64,000 nucleotides of DNA, from NCBI RefSeq assembly GCF_905171775.1, contig NC_053492.1, positions 326,394,720 to 326,458,719 on the forward strand. The letters run 5' to 3'. Shown here in pieces: positions 31,330 through 40,929 of the stretch. Each line of letters opens with the position of its first letter. Position 1 is the first letter of the stretch. Below the pieces are notes generated by a model that searched no databases, was not told the DNA's origin, and worked only from the letters and a program-made list of their open reading frames with translations. A program made the translations under genes and the position numbers. The DNA is from Rana temporaria. Lineage: Eukaryota; Chordata; Amphibia; Anura; Ranidae.

Positions 31330-31740
31330 GGGGAAATTAAAGATTAATTCCTCGATTAATCTTTAATTTTTTGGATCAATCAAAATTCTTTTGATCAATC
31401 AAAATTCTTTTGATCAATCAAAATTCTTTTGATCAATCAAAATTCTTGACGTCACCGGACAGCCTGGACAGTGAGACTTACCCTGCTGGATGCGAGCAAA
31501 CTGCACCCATTGGATTGAGGTACCTTTGCATCTGTGGAGCAGGAGGATGCATCAGGCTCCATCAGGGGAAGGGGGCAAAAATAACCATCGTTTTCCTGTC
31601 CTAAGCAGTTTTGTGCAGACAATTCTTTGTGTATCGGCAACATCTGTTCCGCGCAAAAGACTGTTCAGTTCTTCAGGGTATATTGTCAATAAAATGCGAT
31701 CATGTCTGGCTAAAGTGATGCCTACTATAAAGTGACTGAC
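31330..31740 (+). pseudogene. hAT transposase C-terminal (dimerisation) remnant
   Basis: The frame 31590-31735 ends with ILCVSATSVPRKRLFSSSGY and IVNKMRSCLAKV, a good match in pattern to the hAT C-terminal dimerisation motif (A-T-S-V-P-x-E/R-R-x-F-S-x-x-G). The upstream part of the ORF (31490-31580) has no family similarity. It is broken and isolated. Confidence 0.7.
31374..31447. repeat. Tandem repeat, four copies of a 19-mer
   Basis: Unit GATCAATCAAAATTCTTTT, repeated almost perfectly from 31374, with a palindromic TTGATCAA core. It follows a small hairpin (AAAGATTAATTC / GATTAATCTTTA). Confidence 0.9.
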
Positions 31741-31759
31741 AGTCAATATACAAAAAATT

Positions 31760-32222
31760 ATAAATTGATTTGCAGTGCTGGTTTTTCACTCTCTCTCATG
31801 AAAGTAATTAAAAAAAGGCAGAAAGTCACCACGTAGGGAGAGGACAGCAATTAGAGACAACTAAGTGCATTTCAGTGCCTCAGCAGTGCCCAATAGTGCC
31901 ACATCTGTGGTGGTTTTATTGTAAAAATTATATTAAAAGTGACCACAGGTCCAATACAGTATATCACACGAATTAAAAGTTCCTACAGAAAAATCTTCAG
32001 ATCAGGATCAAGGTAGCGTGGTATAGTTGGACATAGACTCTGCCCTACTAGTTTCATTATGCATGACGTCATCAGGTGCATGGAGTCTATGCCAAAGCCC
32101 ACACTTTTATTGGGTCCATGACAGAAAGAGCACAGCTGTTTGTGCAAGATATTTTTTTCAAAAATGGCCGCCATTATTTAGAAACAGATGGCCAAGCCTC
32201 ATTATGAAAAAAGGGTTGGCTC
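31760..32222. other. Left flank of the piggyBac element, mixed repeats
   Basis: 31843-31909 is closely similar to 32490-32547 inside the piggyBac element (shared words CAATTAGAGACAACT and GTGCCTCAGCAGTGCCCAAT). 32040-32095 contains an imperfect palindrome around CTAGTTTCATTATGCATGAC. 32185-32222 belongs to the degenerate GCCAAGCCTCATT repeat that resumes at 36446. Confidence 0.55.
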
Positions 32223-32514
32223 TTAACCACCGCCTCATAGCCGTATTATGGCTACAGGGCGGTTCCTTAACTCTGGGAGGACATCCTTGAACGTCCCTCC
32301 CAGAGAATCGTTCCCGTGAGCCCCTCGGGCGATCACACGCGATCATCTGTGCTCGCCGGGTTCACGGGACCCGGAGCAACAAGGATCACGGCAAAGGGCC
32401 AATAACGGCACGATCACAAATGTAAACAAAGCAAACAAGGGGTCACTTTGAGTTCATCGCTCTCCTCACACCAATGCAGCGTGAGAGGAGAGCAATTAGA
32501 GACAACTGTAAGTG

Positions 32515-33680
32515 CCTCAGCAGTGCCCAATAGTGCCACATCTGTGCCCCACCAGTGATGCCTGTGCCCATCAGTGCTCATCTGCGCCACATCAGTGCCG
32601 CCTGTGCCCACCAGTGCCACCTTTGCCCATCAGTTCCACCTGTGCCACTGCAGTGCCACATCAGTGCCGCCTGTGCCCACCAGTGCCGCCTGTGTTCATC
32701 AGTGCAACCAGAGCAACACCAGTGCCACCTTTGCCCATCAGTTCCACCTGCACCACTGCAGGCCTCCTTTCCCAGTTGATGCCTCTTATGGAGAAACGCT
32801 GCGTTGGGTGGAGCTGAGATTTCAGACATTACACACACCTGACAGTCAGGCGTGAGCCAAGGCACTGACAGAGTGTGTTTGCTTGTTTGTTTCCTTGAAT
32901 TTGTTTTCTAACTTTTTATGCCAAGTTACCTGCTCAGCAATAAAAGAGCAAGTTCTTTTCAACTACACCATGAAGCTTTTTTTCTCTTTTTTTGCAACAT
33001 TACATTTATTGCTTACTGAGAAATCCCTCTATTGAGAGGTGAGTGGACATCCAGGGCTGCAGGATCCCGGTGATCAATCCTTAAGGGTGAAATCTTGGTG
33101 GAGAGGTTGGAGCCAGAGGATCCATTTGCTTTGTGATGAGCCCATTTTCATCTGAGTTGCGGTAAGCGGCCACCTTATACATATATAGGAAAAGTGTCAA
33201 GTATTTTGAAGATTTGTAATGGAATATCTGCAATCCAGCTGACAGAGCGGTGCATCCATCACAGACTTTATCTCCTAGCTTTTTTGCACTTTTTTTGTCA
33301 CATTCATTCATTTGGACTATTTTTCCCCTTTTTTTTTGTATTGATTTATGTGATCATTCAGGATTATTTCACATGCAAGGTGTTGGTGGTTAACTATTTC
33401 ACTTATAGTAAACACTGTGGTTAATTTTTTAATTATATTACACCAATCATTAATAGTCGCATAGTTATGCGACTTTAGGTTGCGCATTATACACATTTCT
33501 CTTTTGCACCACTGCAGTGCCACATGTGCCCACCAGTGCCGCCTGTGTGCTAATCAGTGACCCTAGAGCCACAGCAGTGCAACCAGAGCCACACCAGTGC
33601 CACCTTTGCCCATCAGTTCGACCTGCGCCACTGCAGTGCCACATCAGTGCCACCACAGTGTTCTGCAGTGCAGCCTCACC
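32515..33680. repeat. CAGTGCCAC-type minisatellite, split in two blocks
   Basis: 32515-32765 and 33505-33680 consist of variants of CAGTGCCACCTGTGCCCATC in irregular higher-order units. One about 85-bp unit, with TTTGCCCATCAGTTCCACCT, appears in both blocks. Between them lies 32855-33504, unannotated AT-rich sequence, apparently an insertion. Open frames in all directions here are composition artefacts. Confidence 0.85.
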
Positions 33681-33689
33681 AGCCACCAG

Positions 33690-34900
33690 TATGGCAAAAA
33701 ATATTTTACCACCGAGGAGGCCTACCTATGCATGACCAATGAGAGCAGTGGGGAGCTCTCAGTCCGATTCGGATTCAGCCTATGAACCCGTTACAAGCAG
33801 CGGGTCTGATATAGAATCAGAAGAGGAACGTGTGCCTGTTAAAAGAAGGCGTTCTGGCGTGGAGCAGCAGCAGCCTACTACTAGCAGCGCAGTGCCGTCC
33901 ACCTTGAGAGCAGTGTCGTCCACCTCAAGAGCAGTGCCACTGCAACAAAGGCCAGGCACCAGTAGAATGTCCTCTTCGGCCCAAAGGGATAGGGGCCATG
34001 CCAGCCTTCCCTATGGCCTTCAAAACCCCCTGTGGCTTCCCCCTAATTCCGGAGCAACAAATATCCCCCCTTTCACCGCCCAGCCAGGTGTCCAGGTCAA
34101 CACCGATGATTTTGCCATGCTTGATTTTTTTCATTTGATTTTTACCGAAAAATTACTATCATTCATTGTGGCCCAGTGCAACCTCTTTGCAAAGCAGTAC
34201 ATAATAAGCAACCCTGGTTCCAGTTATGCCCGTCCCTTTGAGTGGAGAGAACTAGCCATAAAGGAATTCAAAATATTCTTAGGCCTAACTTTCAATATGT
34301 TTATTTAAAAAAAAAAAAAATGTACTCCTATTGGTCTACCAAACCCATCCAACACATGCCAGTCTTCTAATCCTGTATGCCCAGATCAAGATACCTAATG
34401 ATTATGCGGTTCCTCCACTATAATGATAACACCCAGTGCCCTCCCCGAAATGACCCAGCTTTTGACAAATTATTTAAAATTCGGCCACTCCTAAATTTTT
34501 TCTCAGAAAAATTCCCTCAGTTATATACCCCCGAACAGAATATCTCCGTGGATGAGTCCCTTGGAAAATTCTCAGGCAGGCTGGGCATCAAACAGTTGAT
34601 CCCCAGCAAAAGGGCCCGATATGGGGTTAAAATGTAAAAACTTTGCGACCGAGCTATGGGGTACATCTACTCCTTCCTGGTGTACGAAGGTAAGCACTCC
34701 CAACTACATCCCCCCGAATGCCCAGAATACATCGAAACCAGCGGAAAAGTGGTCTGGGAGCTTATCTATCCACTCCTTGGAAAGGGATACCTCCTTTATG
34801 TGGATAATTTTTATACCAGCCTGCCCCACAATCTTCATAGAAAGGGCTTCCCGCAAAAACTTGTCAATGAAAATCTCCCCCCGTGAAACAGGACACAAAC
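33690..34900 (+). pseudogene. piggyBac transposase, truncated and frameshifted
   Basis: The N-terminal acidic/Ser-rich part (33739-34000: SSGSDIESEEERVPVKRRR) is followed by the DDE-fold entry (FEWRELAIKEFKIFLGLTFN) ending at an A run near 34308. The next frame carries PRSRYLMIMRFLHYND. ISVDESLGKFSGRLGIKQ contains the first catalytic Asp, followed by PSKRARYGVKM. A third frame has LLYVDNFYTSLP with the second catalytic Asp. After VNENLPP the frame is lost and the third Asp region and the Cys-rich C-terminus are missing. It cannot catalyse excision. It is closest in pattern to PGBD4-type proteins. Confidence 0.88.
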
Positions 34901-34914
34901 GTTAGAAGAGATGC

Positions 34915-36441
34915 CGGGTGTGCGCCAGAGGAGGAGTCAGAAGACACACCACAACCAATTGTCTTTCCTAACCAGGTCTCTGTATAAGTGTATGTTTCCG
35001 CCGTTACCATACTGCTCAACATTATTAGGGAAGTATGGTAAACTGAATTCTAATTTCCTGTCATTTTACTCCACACCCCTTATGCCACTGCACTGAACTG
35101 TACATACCTCTGCCTTCTCCGGAACCGACCCTGGACTGTTATATGACCACACTTTTGCCTAACGCTAAACTGTATCTACCTCTGCCTGCTCGAACTGACC
35201 CTGGACTGTTTGACCACGTTTTTTTGCCTGCCTCTTGGATTGATCTTTTGCCCTGCTATGCTAGTGGGAACACAGGGGTCTCACATATGTGAGGGGCTCC
35301 AGAATTGTTTTTCTGGGTGAAGAAAATTTATTTTTTAGTTTTCCTATTCTGGAGACTCGGAGGCTTCAAAGAGATTTGGGTGGGAGAAGCCTTTACCCCT
35401 GTCCCCATTCTTTCCTGGCCTACTACTTGAACCAGGTTCCTGCTTACTACCAGGACCAATATTTTGGCACTGCTGGCAATGTCTCTACTTGCACTGGCCC
35501 TGTACTGACTATGGAAAATATTCCTGCCTGCTGCCTGGACAATTCCATTCACTGTCGCTGACCACGTCCCTGCCTGCTGCCTGGATCAGGGCTCTCCTCC
35601 TGTGGACAATTGTACTACTAAAACCACAGGTAATTTATTTTTTACCCATTACTCAGCAGAATGTATTTTAGGGTGTAATTCTTGGTATGTACATGCTGTG
35701 TTAGAAATATGAAGGGCCTTCAAAAATGTGATAGACTGTAAGGAAATTGAATGTGTAATTTATGTCCCTAGAACACCTGATGGTGCTTCTTGGATGTTGG
35801 GCCTCTATGTGGCTAGGCTGTTAAAAAAGCTCACACGTGCTATCGCCATACTCAGGAGGAGCAGCAGAATATATTTTAGGGTGTAATTTTTGCCATGTAC
35901 ATGCTATGTGTTGGAAATATTCTATAAATGGACAACTTTGTGTAAAAAAAAATGCATTTTCATTTTTTTCCCCAAATTTTCCAAAAACATCTGGAAAAAA
36001 ATGAACCGTTCAAAAGACTCATTATGACCCATAGATTATACGTTGGGGTGTTAGCTTTCCAAAATGGGCTCACTTTGTGGGCGTTTCCATTGTCCTGGTG
36101 CTCCAGGGCCTTCAAAAGTGTAATAGTTTTTTTTTTACCAAAGATATGTAGCAGTATAAATTTTTGGCCAAATTTATGAAGAAAAATTTCTTTTTTGCAA
36201 TATTTTATAATAGAATGCATTTTTTTTTTACAACATTTTTGTTCTTTTTTCATTTATATCGAAAAAAATAAAAACCGCTCAAACACCACCAAAAGAAAGC
36301 GATGTGTGAAAAAAAGGACGAAAATTTCATATGGGTTACAGTGTTGCATGACTGAGTAATTGTCATTCAAAATGTGAGAGCACCGAAAGCTGAAAATTGG
36401 TCTGGTTATTAAGGGGGTTTAAGTGCCCAGTGGTCAAGTGG
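34915..36441 (+). other. piggyBac 3' non-coding region
   Basis: Contains repeated words such as TGCCTGCTGCCTGGA (two near 35525-35585), CTGACCCTGGACTGTT (35130, 35200) and TTTTAGGGTGTAAT (35667, 35875). It ends with the terminal block shared with 7717-7958. No ORF of interest. Confidence 0.6.
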
Positions 36442-36445
36442 TTAA

Positions 36446-36660
36446 ACAGGAAACCAAGCCTCATTTGTATTATAGAACAGCCATTCGTAATGTCAGATGG
36501 ATAGCCAAGCCTCATTTCTAAATCGGCATGGCCGCGAGGATGGATAAAGGGACCTCGGTTTGAACCATAGAAAGAGACCAAGCCTCCTTTCCAAGCTGGC
36601 ATGGCCACGTTTAAAAGGATAAAAAACCAAACCTCATTTCCAAAAGAGATCCTATGGCGT
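36446..36660. repeat. Degenerate tandem repeat (AAGCCTCATTTC...GGCATGGCC)
   Basis: Four to five diverged units carrying CCAAGCCTCATTTCTAAA and TCGGCATGGCC. One unit lies on the other side of the piggyBac element at 32185-32222, confirming that piggyBac inserted into this array. Confidence 0.65.
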
Positions 36661-36719
36661 CACCCCAGGACTAAAATGGGCGGAGATGTACAGGATAGGG
36701 GCAAAACATCCTGCACTAT

Positions 36720-37450
36720 GGGCCGGATTCAGAAAGCACTTACGCCGACGTATCTTCTGATACGCCGCGTAAGTGCACGGATGCGCTGTCGTATCTCTGC
36801 GCCTGATTCTTGAAATAAGATACGCCTGAATTTTGGCTCCATCCGACCGACGTAAGTCTCCTACGCCGTCATATCTTCGGAGCATATTTACACTGGCCGC
36901 AAGGGGCGCTTCCATTGTTTTACACGTCGAATATGTAAGTGAGCGAGATACGCCGATTCACGAACGTACTTACGCCCGGCGCAGTAATCTACGCCGTTTA
37001 CGTAAGGCGTACGTCCGACGTAAAGTTAAGCCACATAAAGCAGGTGTAAGTGTTGTTAGGGTATGGACCAGGGAACAGCCGTCGTATTTTACGTCGTTTA
37101 CATAAGTCGTACGTGAATGGGGCTGGGCATAGGTTACGTTCACGTCGTAGGCATTGAGCCGTCGTATCTTAGGGAGTATATGAGACGTGATTCTGAGCAT
37201 GCGCGCGCATGCGCCGTTTGTTCGGCCCTTCATTTACATGGGGTCACGCTTAATTTTAATAGATCACGCCCACTACCTTTCTACTTTGAATTAGGCAGGC
37301 TTACGCTGGCCAATTTACGTTACACCGGCGCAACAAAGGGAGCAGGTGCTTTGTGAATACTGTTCTTGCCTCTCTATGTTACGTCGGCGTAGCGCATATG
37401 AGATGCGCTACGCCACTCTAAAGATGCGCCGATCTATGTGAATCCGGGCC
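36720..37450. repeat. MITE of the GGGCCGGATTCA family (~730 bp), complete
   Basis: Ends GGGCCGGATTCAGAAAGC and GTGAATCCGGGCC. Flanks TAT/TAA are compatible with a mutated 3-bp TSD. CpG-rich core of TACGCCG/CGGCGTA words (GATACGCC, ACGTCGG). It is the reverse-oriented relative of the element split by the gypsy insertion (56590-62698) and of 18724-23112. Confidence 0.8.
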
Positions 37451-37549
37451 TAAGTGTGTACATGACAGCAGTGAACAAAAGTGGACTAATTAAGGCAAAC
37501 ACAAACTGGAATAGCGTACCTGACCTAGGGCCAGAAAATAAAACCTATA

Positions 37550-37995
37550 CCGTATTTATCGGCGTATACCGCACACTTTTTTCCCCTTAAAATAAGGGGA
37601 AAATCGTGGGTGCGCGATATACGCCGATACCCGCTTCCCGCGATGTGTTTGAACGCCGCCGCTGACATATACCGAGCGCAGTACACTCGGCTCCGCTCGC
37701 GGTCACGCCCTGTGCCGCCTCCTAGCCTTTATGCGAGAGGAGCCGAGCGTGCCTGAGTGTACTGCGCTCGGTATATGTCGGCGGCGGCATTGAAACACAG
37801 CGCGGGAAGCGGGGATCGGCTCAAAAACAGCGTGGGAGAAGCGGGGAGGACACCACCAAGGCCGCAGACGGACGCCGGGCAAGACACCGACGAGGGGCAT
37901 TCAAACTAAGTATTTTCTTTTTTTCCCTGAAATTCCCCTTCTAGGTTGGGGGTGCGCGCTATACGCCGGTGCGCGCTATACAAGGACAAATACAG
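37550..37995. repeat. MITE with CCGTATTTATCGGCGTATA ends (~446 bp)
   Basis: TATA on both sides (37546-37549 and 37996-37999) could be the TSD, or a TA TSD within it. End words are CCGTATTTATC and GACAAATACAG. Interior arms CATATACCGAGCGCAGTACA (37669) and TGTACTGCGCTCGGTATATG (37758) form a long stem. Confidence 0.75.
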
Positions 37996-38164
37996 TATAT
38001 GTAAAAAAGTTATATTAATAATTAAAAACAAGAACATTTTTTAAAATCTAAAGGACTGTCCTATTTCTGCAAAGGGCCAACACAGTAAATACTTTATTAA
38101 ACAACAAATAGCGCTACATTCAGAATCCACAAAATGTATATTAACTTACACAAAAAAAAAAAAA

Positions 38165-38450
38165 AGATTAATTAAACGATGAAGACATCAAGGATTGTTA
38201 ATAAATGCATTCATGTCCCAGTCTATGTTCATGTCAAATGGAGTATAAGACTTTAGTTCATAAACCCACCTAATCTCCATTTGAGAAACATCCCCTTTAA
38301 TGGACCCTCCTCTCCAAGGCGTTGTGTATCTGTCTATTGCCATAAAGGAGGCTCTCTATTGTGGCACTGTGCAAAGTGTACGAGAACAAGTTTTCCTCCG
38401 TATAACCCCTCCCATACAAAAAGTACCTCAGTTTTTTCGCCAGTGTCTAA
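38165..38450 (-). pseudogene. Probable Penelope-like element C-terminus (GIY-YIG region)
   Basis: On the minus strand degenerate frames give HFAQCHN near 38370, DRYTTPWRGGSIKGD near 38310, then QMEIRWVYELKSYTPFDMN and a hydrophobic NAFIN end near 38210. The pattern (His-containing segment, Arg-Gly-Gly, Glu-x-x-Trp-x-x-x-Leu, then Pro-x-Gly/Asp-x-Asn) resembles the end of the GIY-YIG endonuclease of vertebrate Penelope-like retroelements. Assigned by pattern memory only. Confidence 0.5.
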
Positions 38451-38733
38451 GAAGATTGGATGCAATGAGAATAAGTGCTTAAGGAAGCTCTACCATGGAG
38501 GCCCTTTTGGGCAAAAGAGCTATACTTCGGGTCGATCCAAGATGCTTAATTTATTAAGCCCCATTGGATGGTATCCGGGCCTCGCGCACGAGGTATCGCC
38601 TGTAATGTCTCTCTTCGGAGGACTGGGCTCTAGGGTCCAGCACTTTTTTCAAACGCTAAAAGTCCTGGCAGAGTCTTTTACATGGCCCAGGGAAGAGGCA
38701 TCTTAAAGAAGTAGGAACCCATATCCCTGAAGG

Positions 38734-38741
38734 TTGGCACA
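38734..38741. repeat. 8-bp target-site duplication of the hAT element (left)
   Basis: TTGGCACA, identical to 52511-52518 on the far side, 13.8 kb away. Confidence 0.9.
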
Positions 38742-39114
38742 TAGTGATGCGAACTTCCGCAAATGTTCGCGAACGGGCGAACCGCCATAGACTTCAATGG
38801 GCAGGCACATTTTAAAACCCACAGGGACTCTTTCTGGCCACCATAGTGATGGAAAAGTTGTTTCAAGGGGACTAACACCTGGACTGTGGCATGCCGGAGG
38901 GGGATCCATGGCAAAACTCCCATGGAAGGGGCGTGGTCTGGAGCTGCATGTAGCAGGACGTGCAGAGTGAGAGCTCCGCCGGAGACCTATCCTTTCAATC
39001 GATCCTGGGGGAATTTCTTCCCCATTACAACTTGCCTGCAGTCCCCGGACGACCTACCTGCCGGTGTACACCCATGTCCCCCCCCCCCCAAGAGATCCGG
39101 GGCCCTGGCCAAAC

Positions 39115-39942
39115 ATGCTCACCTTCGCCAGGATGGGCACGATACGGACGGGGAAGATGGCGCCGACTCGCCACGTGCGGAGGAGCCCCAGACCTCGGGG
39201 AGACACAGCCAGAGATCTGGAGGCAATTGCCCTGTGCCAAACTACCCTCACGTCCAGAATCGAGGAGGTGAAGATCGATGTCTCCCTGATCCGCCAAGAC
39301 ATCCAGAAGCTCCGTGACCGGGTGTCTGAAACGGAGCACCGGGTCGACCAGGTGGAGGAAGGCCTACATCCCCTCCAGGTCACTACAGAACAGCTGCAGT
39401 ACCAACTCAATGTCGTCCTCTCCAAACAAGACGATATGGAGAACCGTCTTAGGAGATGTAACCTCCGCTTTGTGGGCATCCCTGAACGATCGGAGGGCGC
39501 CGACCCCCCCACATTCCTTGAGAACCTACTGGTTAAGACCTTTGGACGAGAGGCCTTCTCCTCGACATTCGTCGTGGAACGTGCTCACCGCCTTGCCGCA
39601 AAACCTCCCCCAGCTGGAGCCCCGCCGCGGACCTTCATCGCAAAATTTCTCAACTACCGCGACCGCGATGCGATCCTCCGGCTCACCCGCGAGAAGGGCA
39701 ACATCCCCATTGGCAACGTGCAGGTGGCGGTGTATCCGGACTTCTCAGCCGAGGTCCAGAAAAAGAGAGCACGCTTCACCGAGGCCAAGCGACAACTTCG
39801 CGCCCACCACCTTCCCTATGCGATGCTCTTTCCCGCGAGGCTTCGCGTGGTGTGCGAGGGCAAGGTCCAGTTCTTTGAGGACCCGCAAGCAGTCTTGACT
39901 TGGCTTGATCAGCATGGGGCCCCCGGCTGGGCTCCGGCCTAG
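39115..39942 (+). CDS. LINE D ORF1 protein (coiled coil, RRM, C-terminal domain), intact frame
   Basis: About 275 codons from the ATG at 39115 (MLTFARMGT); the same frame is open back to an ATG at 39064, but the extra residues are Pro-rich and unlike the family. A long coiled coil (about residues 40-120: IRQDIQKLRDRVSETEHRVD) is followed by the RRM (MENRLRRCNLRFVGIPERSE) and the C-terminal domain (FLNYRDRDAILRLTREKG, YAMLFPARLRV). It is an RNA-binding trimeric chaperone that would package LINE RNA. The frame is open throughout, unlike its counterpart in element A. It shows the GIPERSEGA word that is also present in element A. Confidence 0.88.
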   Translation: MLTFARMGTIRTGKMAPTRHVRRSPRPRGDTARDLEAIALCQTTLTSRIEEVKIDVSLIRQDIQKLRDRVSETEHRVDQVEEGLHPLQVTTEQLQYQLNVVLSKQDDMENRLRRCNLRFVGIPERSEGADPPTFLENLLVKTFGREAFSSTFVVERAHRLAAKPPPAGAPPRTFIAKFLNYRDRDAILRLTREKGNIPIGNVQVAVYPDFSAEVQKKRARFTEAKRQLRAHHLPYAMLFPARLRVVCEGKVQFFEDPQAVLTWLDQHGAPGWAPA

Positions 39943-40929
39943 TACCCGCCTCCCCTGTTGGCCTCCGCCGCGCAGCAACGAATGACCCCCGTCCCCTGGC
40001 TATCCTGCATCCCTGACACATCTCCGGAGCCGTAAGTCACCTGCTTTTGCACCAGAGTTTCCTTTGATCCCCGCCTTGCACAGACAGAGGGGCCTTGTCT
40101 CATCCTGAACCCGCGGAATCGAGTGATGCCCATCTCTCCTCCCCCCCCCTTGCTTAATTCCCTGGCTGTCCTCCCTCGTCTCTACTCCGCATCATGATCC
40201 GAACTGCAGATCCCGGCCGGGATCCCCGCCGTTTTGCTGACAGTGTTTGCTGATCCGTCAAACCCGTGGTCTCTTCCCCCGTGGACATCCTGCGCCCTTA
40301 TGGCCCCCTGCAGAACCGTGAGTTGACCCCTGTGCAAGGACACCCCCTTTATTTGCATGCCCTCCATTGTGCCCAGGTGGAAGATACACCCCTGCTCCGG
40401 GGATGTTTGGCACTGTTGGTCCCCCTCCTCATGTTTGAACTCCCCCCTCTTCCCCCCTTGCCTGTGTTGGTCTCTGGCGGCTCACCTGTACTCACAACCA
40501 GAGTTTCTGGGTCACAACAACCCCCCCTGCTTAACTGTGCGCTTTTCAGCTTGGGCCCCCCCCCCCCCCGGCCCCACTAACGGTATGGCTCCCCGCCATA
40601 TGTGCACACTGTCACCCACTTTAAGTTTCCCTGGCCAGCCTCTGCCCACCCATGTTTGGTGATCGGTAGTGTGATGGAGCTGCACCGCTGGTCCAGTGTT
40701 TATGCAGACTGTTCAGCTTCGGCTCACATGTACATATGTTCTGTGTTTTTTTTAATTTTCTTTACTTTATTTGACTCCATTTTGACATGTCTCCTGTGCC
40801 CAGGCCTTCCACGTGCTTTCTTGGTACTGGGAACAGCCTGGCTCTTTCATGCTATGATACACTATGTGCTGTATTGGTTCAGATGTTTTTACAGTATTAC
40901 GCTGCCCGACTGATTATTACAAGCTTGTC
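39943..40929 (+). other. LINE D ORF1-ORF2 spacer
   Basis: About 1 kb of C-rich non-coding DNA with long C runs (40140, 40560). It is much longer than the spacer of mammalian L1, as seen in Tx1-type elements. Open frames here are not conserved. Confidence 0.6.

Larger units (their letters stand above)
32227..36441 (+). mobile_element. piggyBac-superfamily DNA transposon, defective
   Basis: Bounded by TTAA at 32223-32226 and 36442-36445, with ends CCACCGCCTCATAGCC and ...GTCAAGTGG (inverse CCACTTGAC). A piggyBac transposase relic occupies 33690-34900. The same degenerate repeat flanks both sides (GCCAAGCCTCATT words at 32190 and 36450-36640), so the insertion point is coherent. The 3' end matches the fragment at 7717-7958. 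The 5' non-coding part carries a minisatellite interrupted by about 650 bp of unrelated AT-rich DNA (32855-33505). Confidence 0.8.

Noticed and set aside
32512..33785. Cys/His/Pro-rich ORFs resembling metal-binding proteins
   Set aside because: All six frames of the CAGTGCCACC minisatellite look like this.
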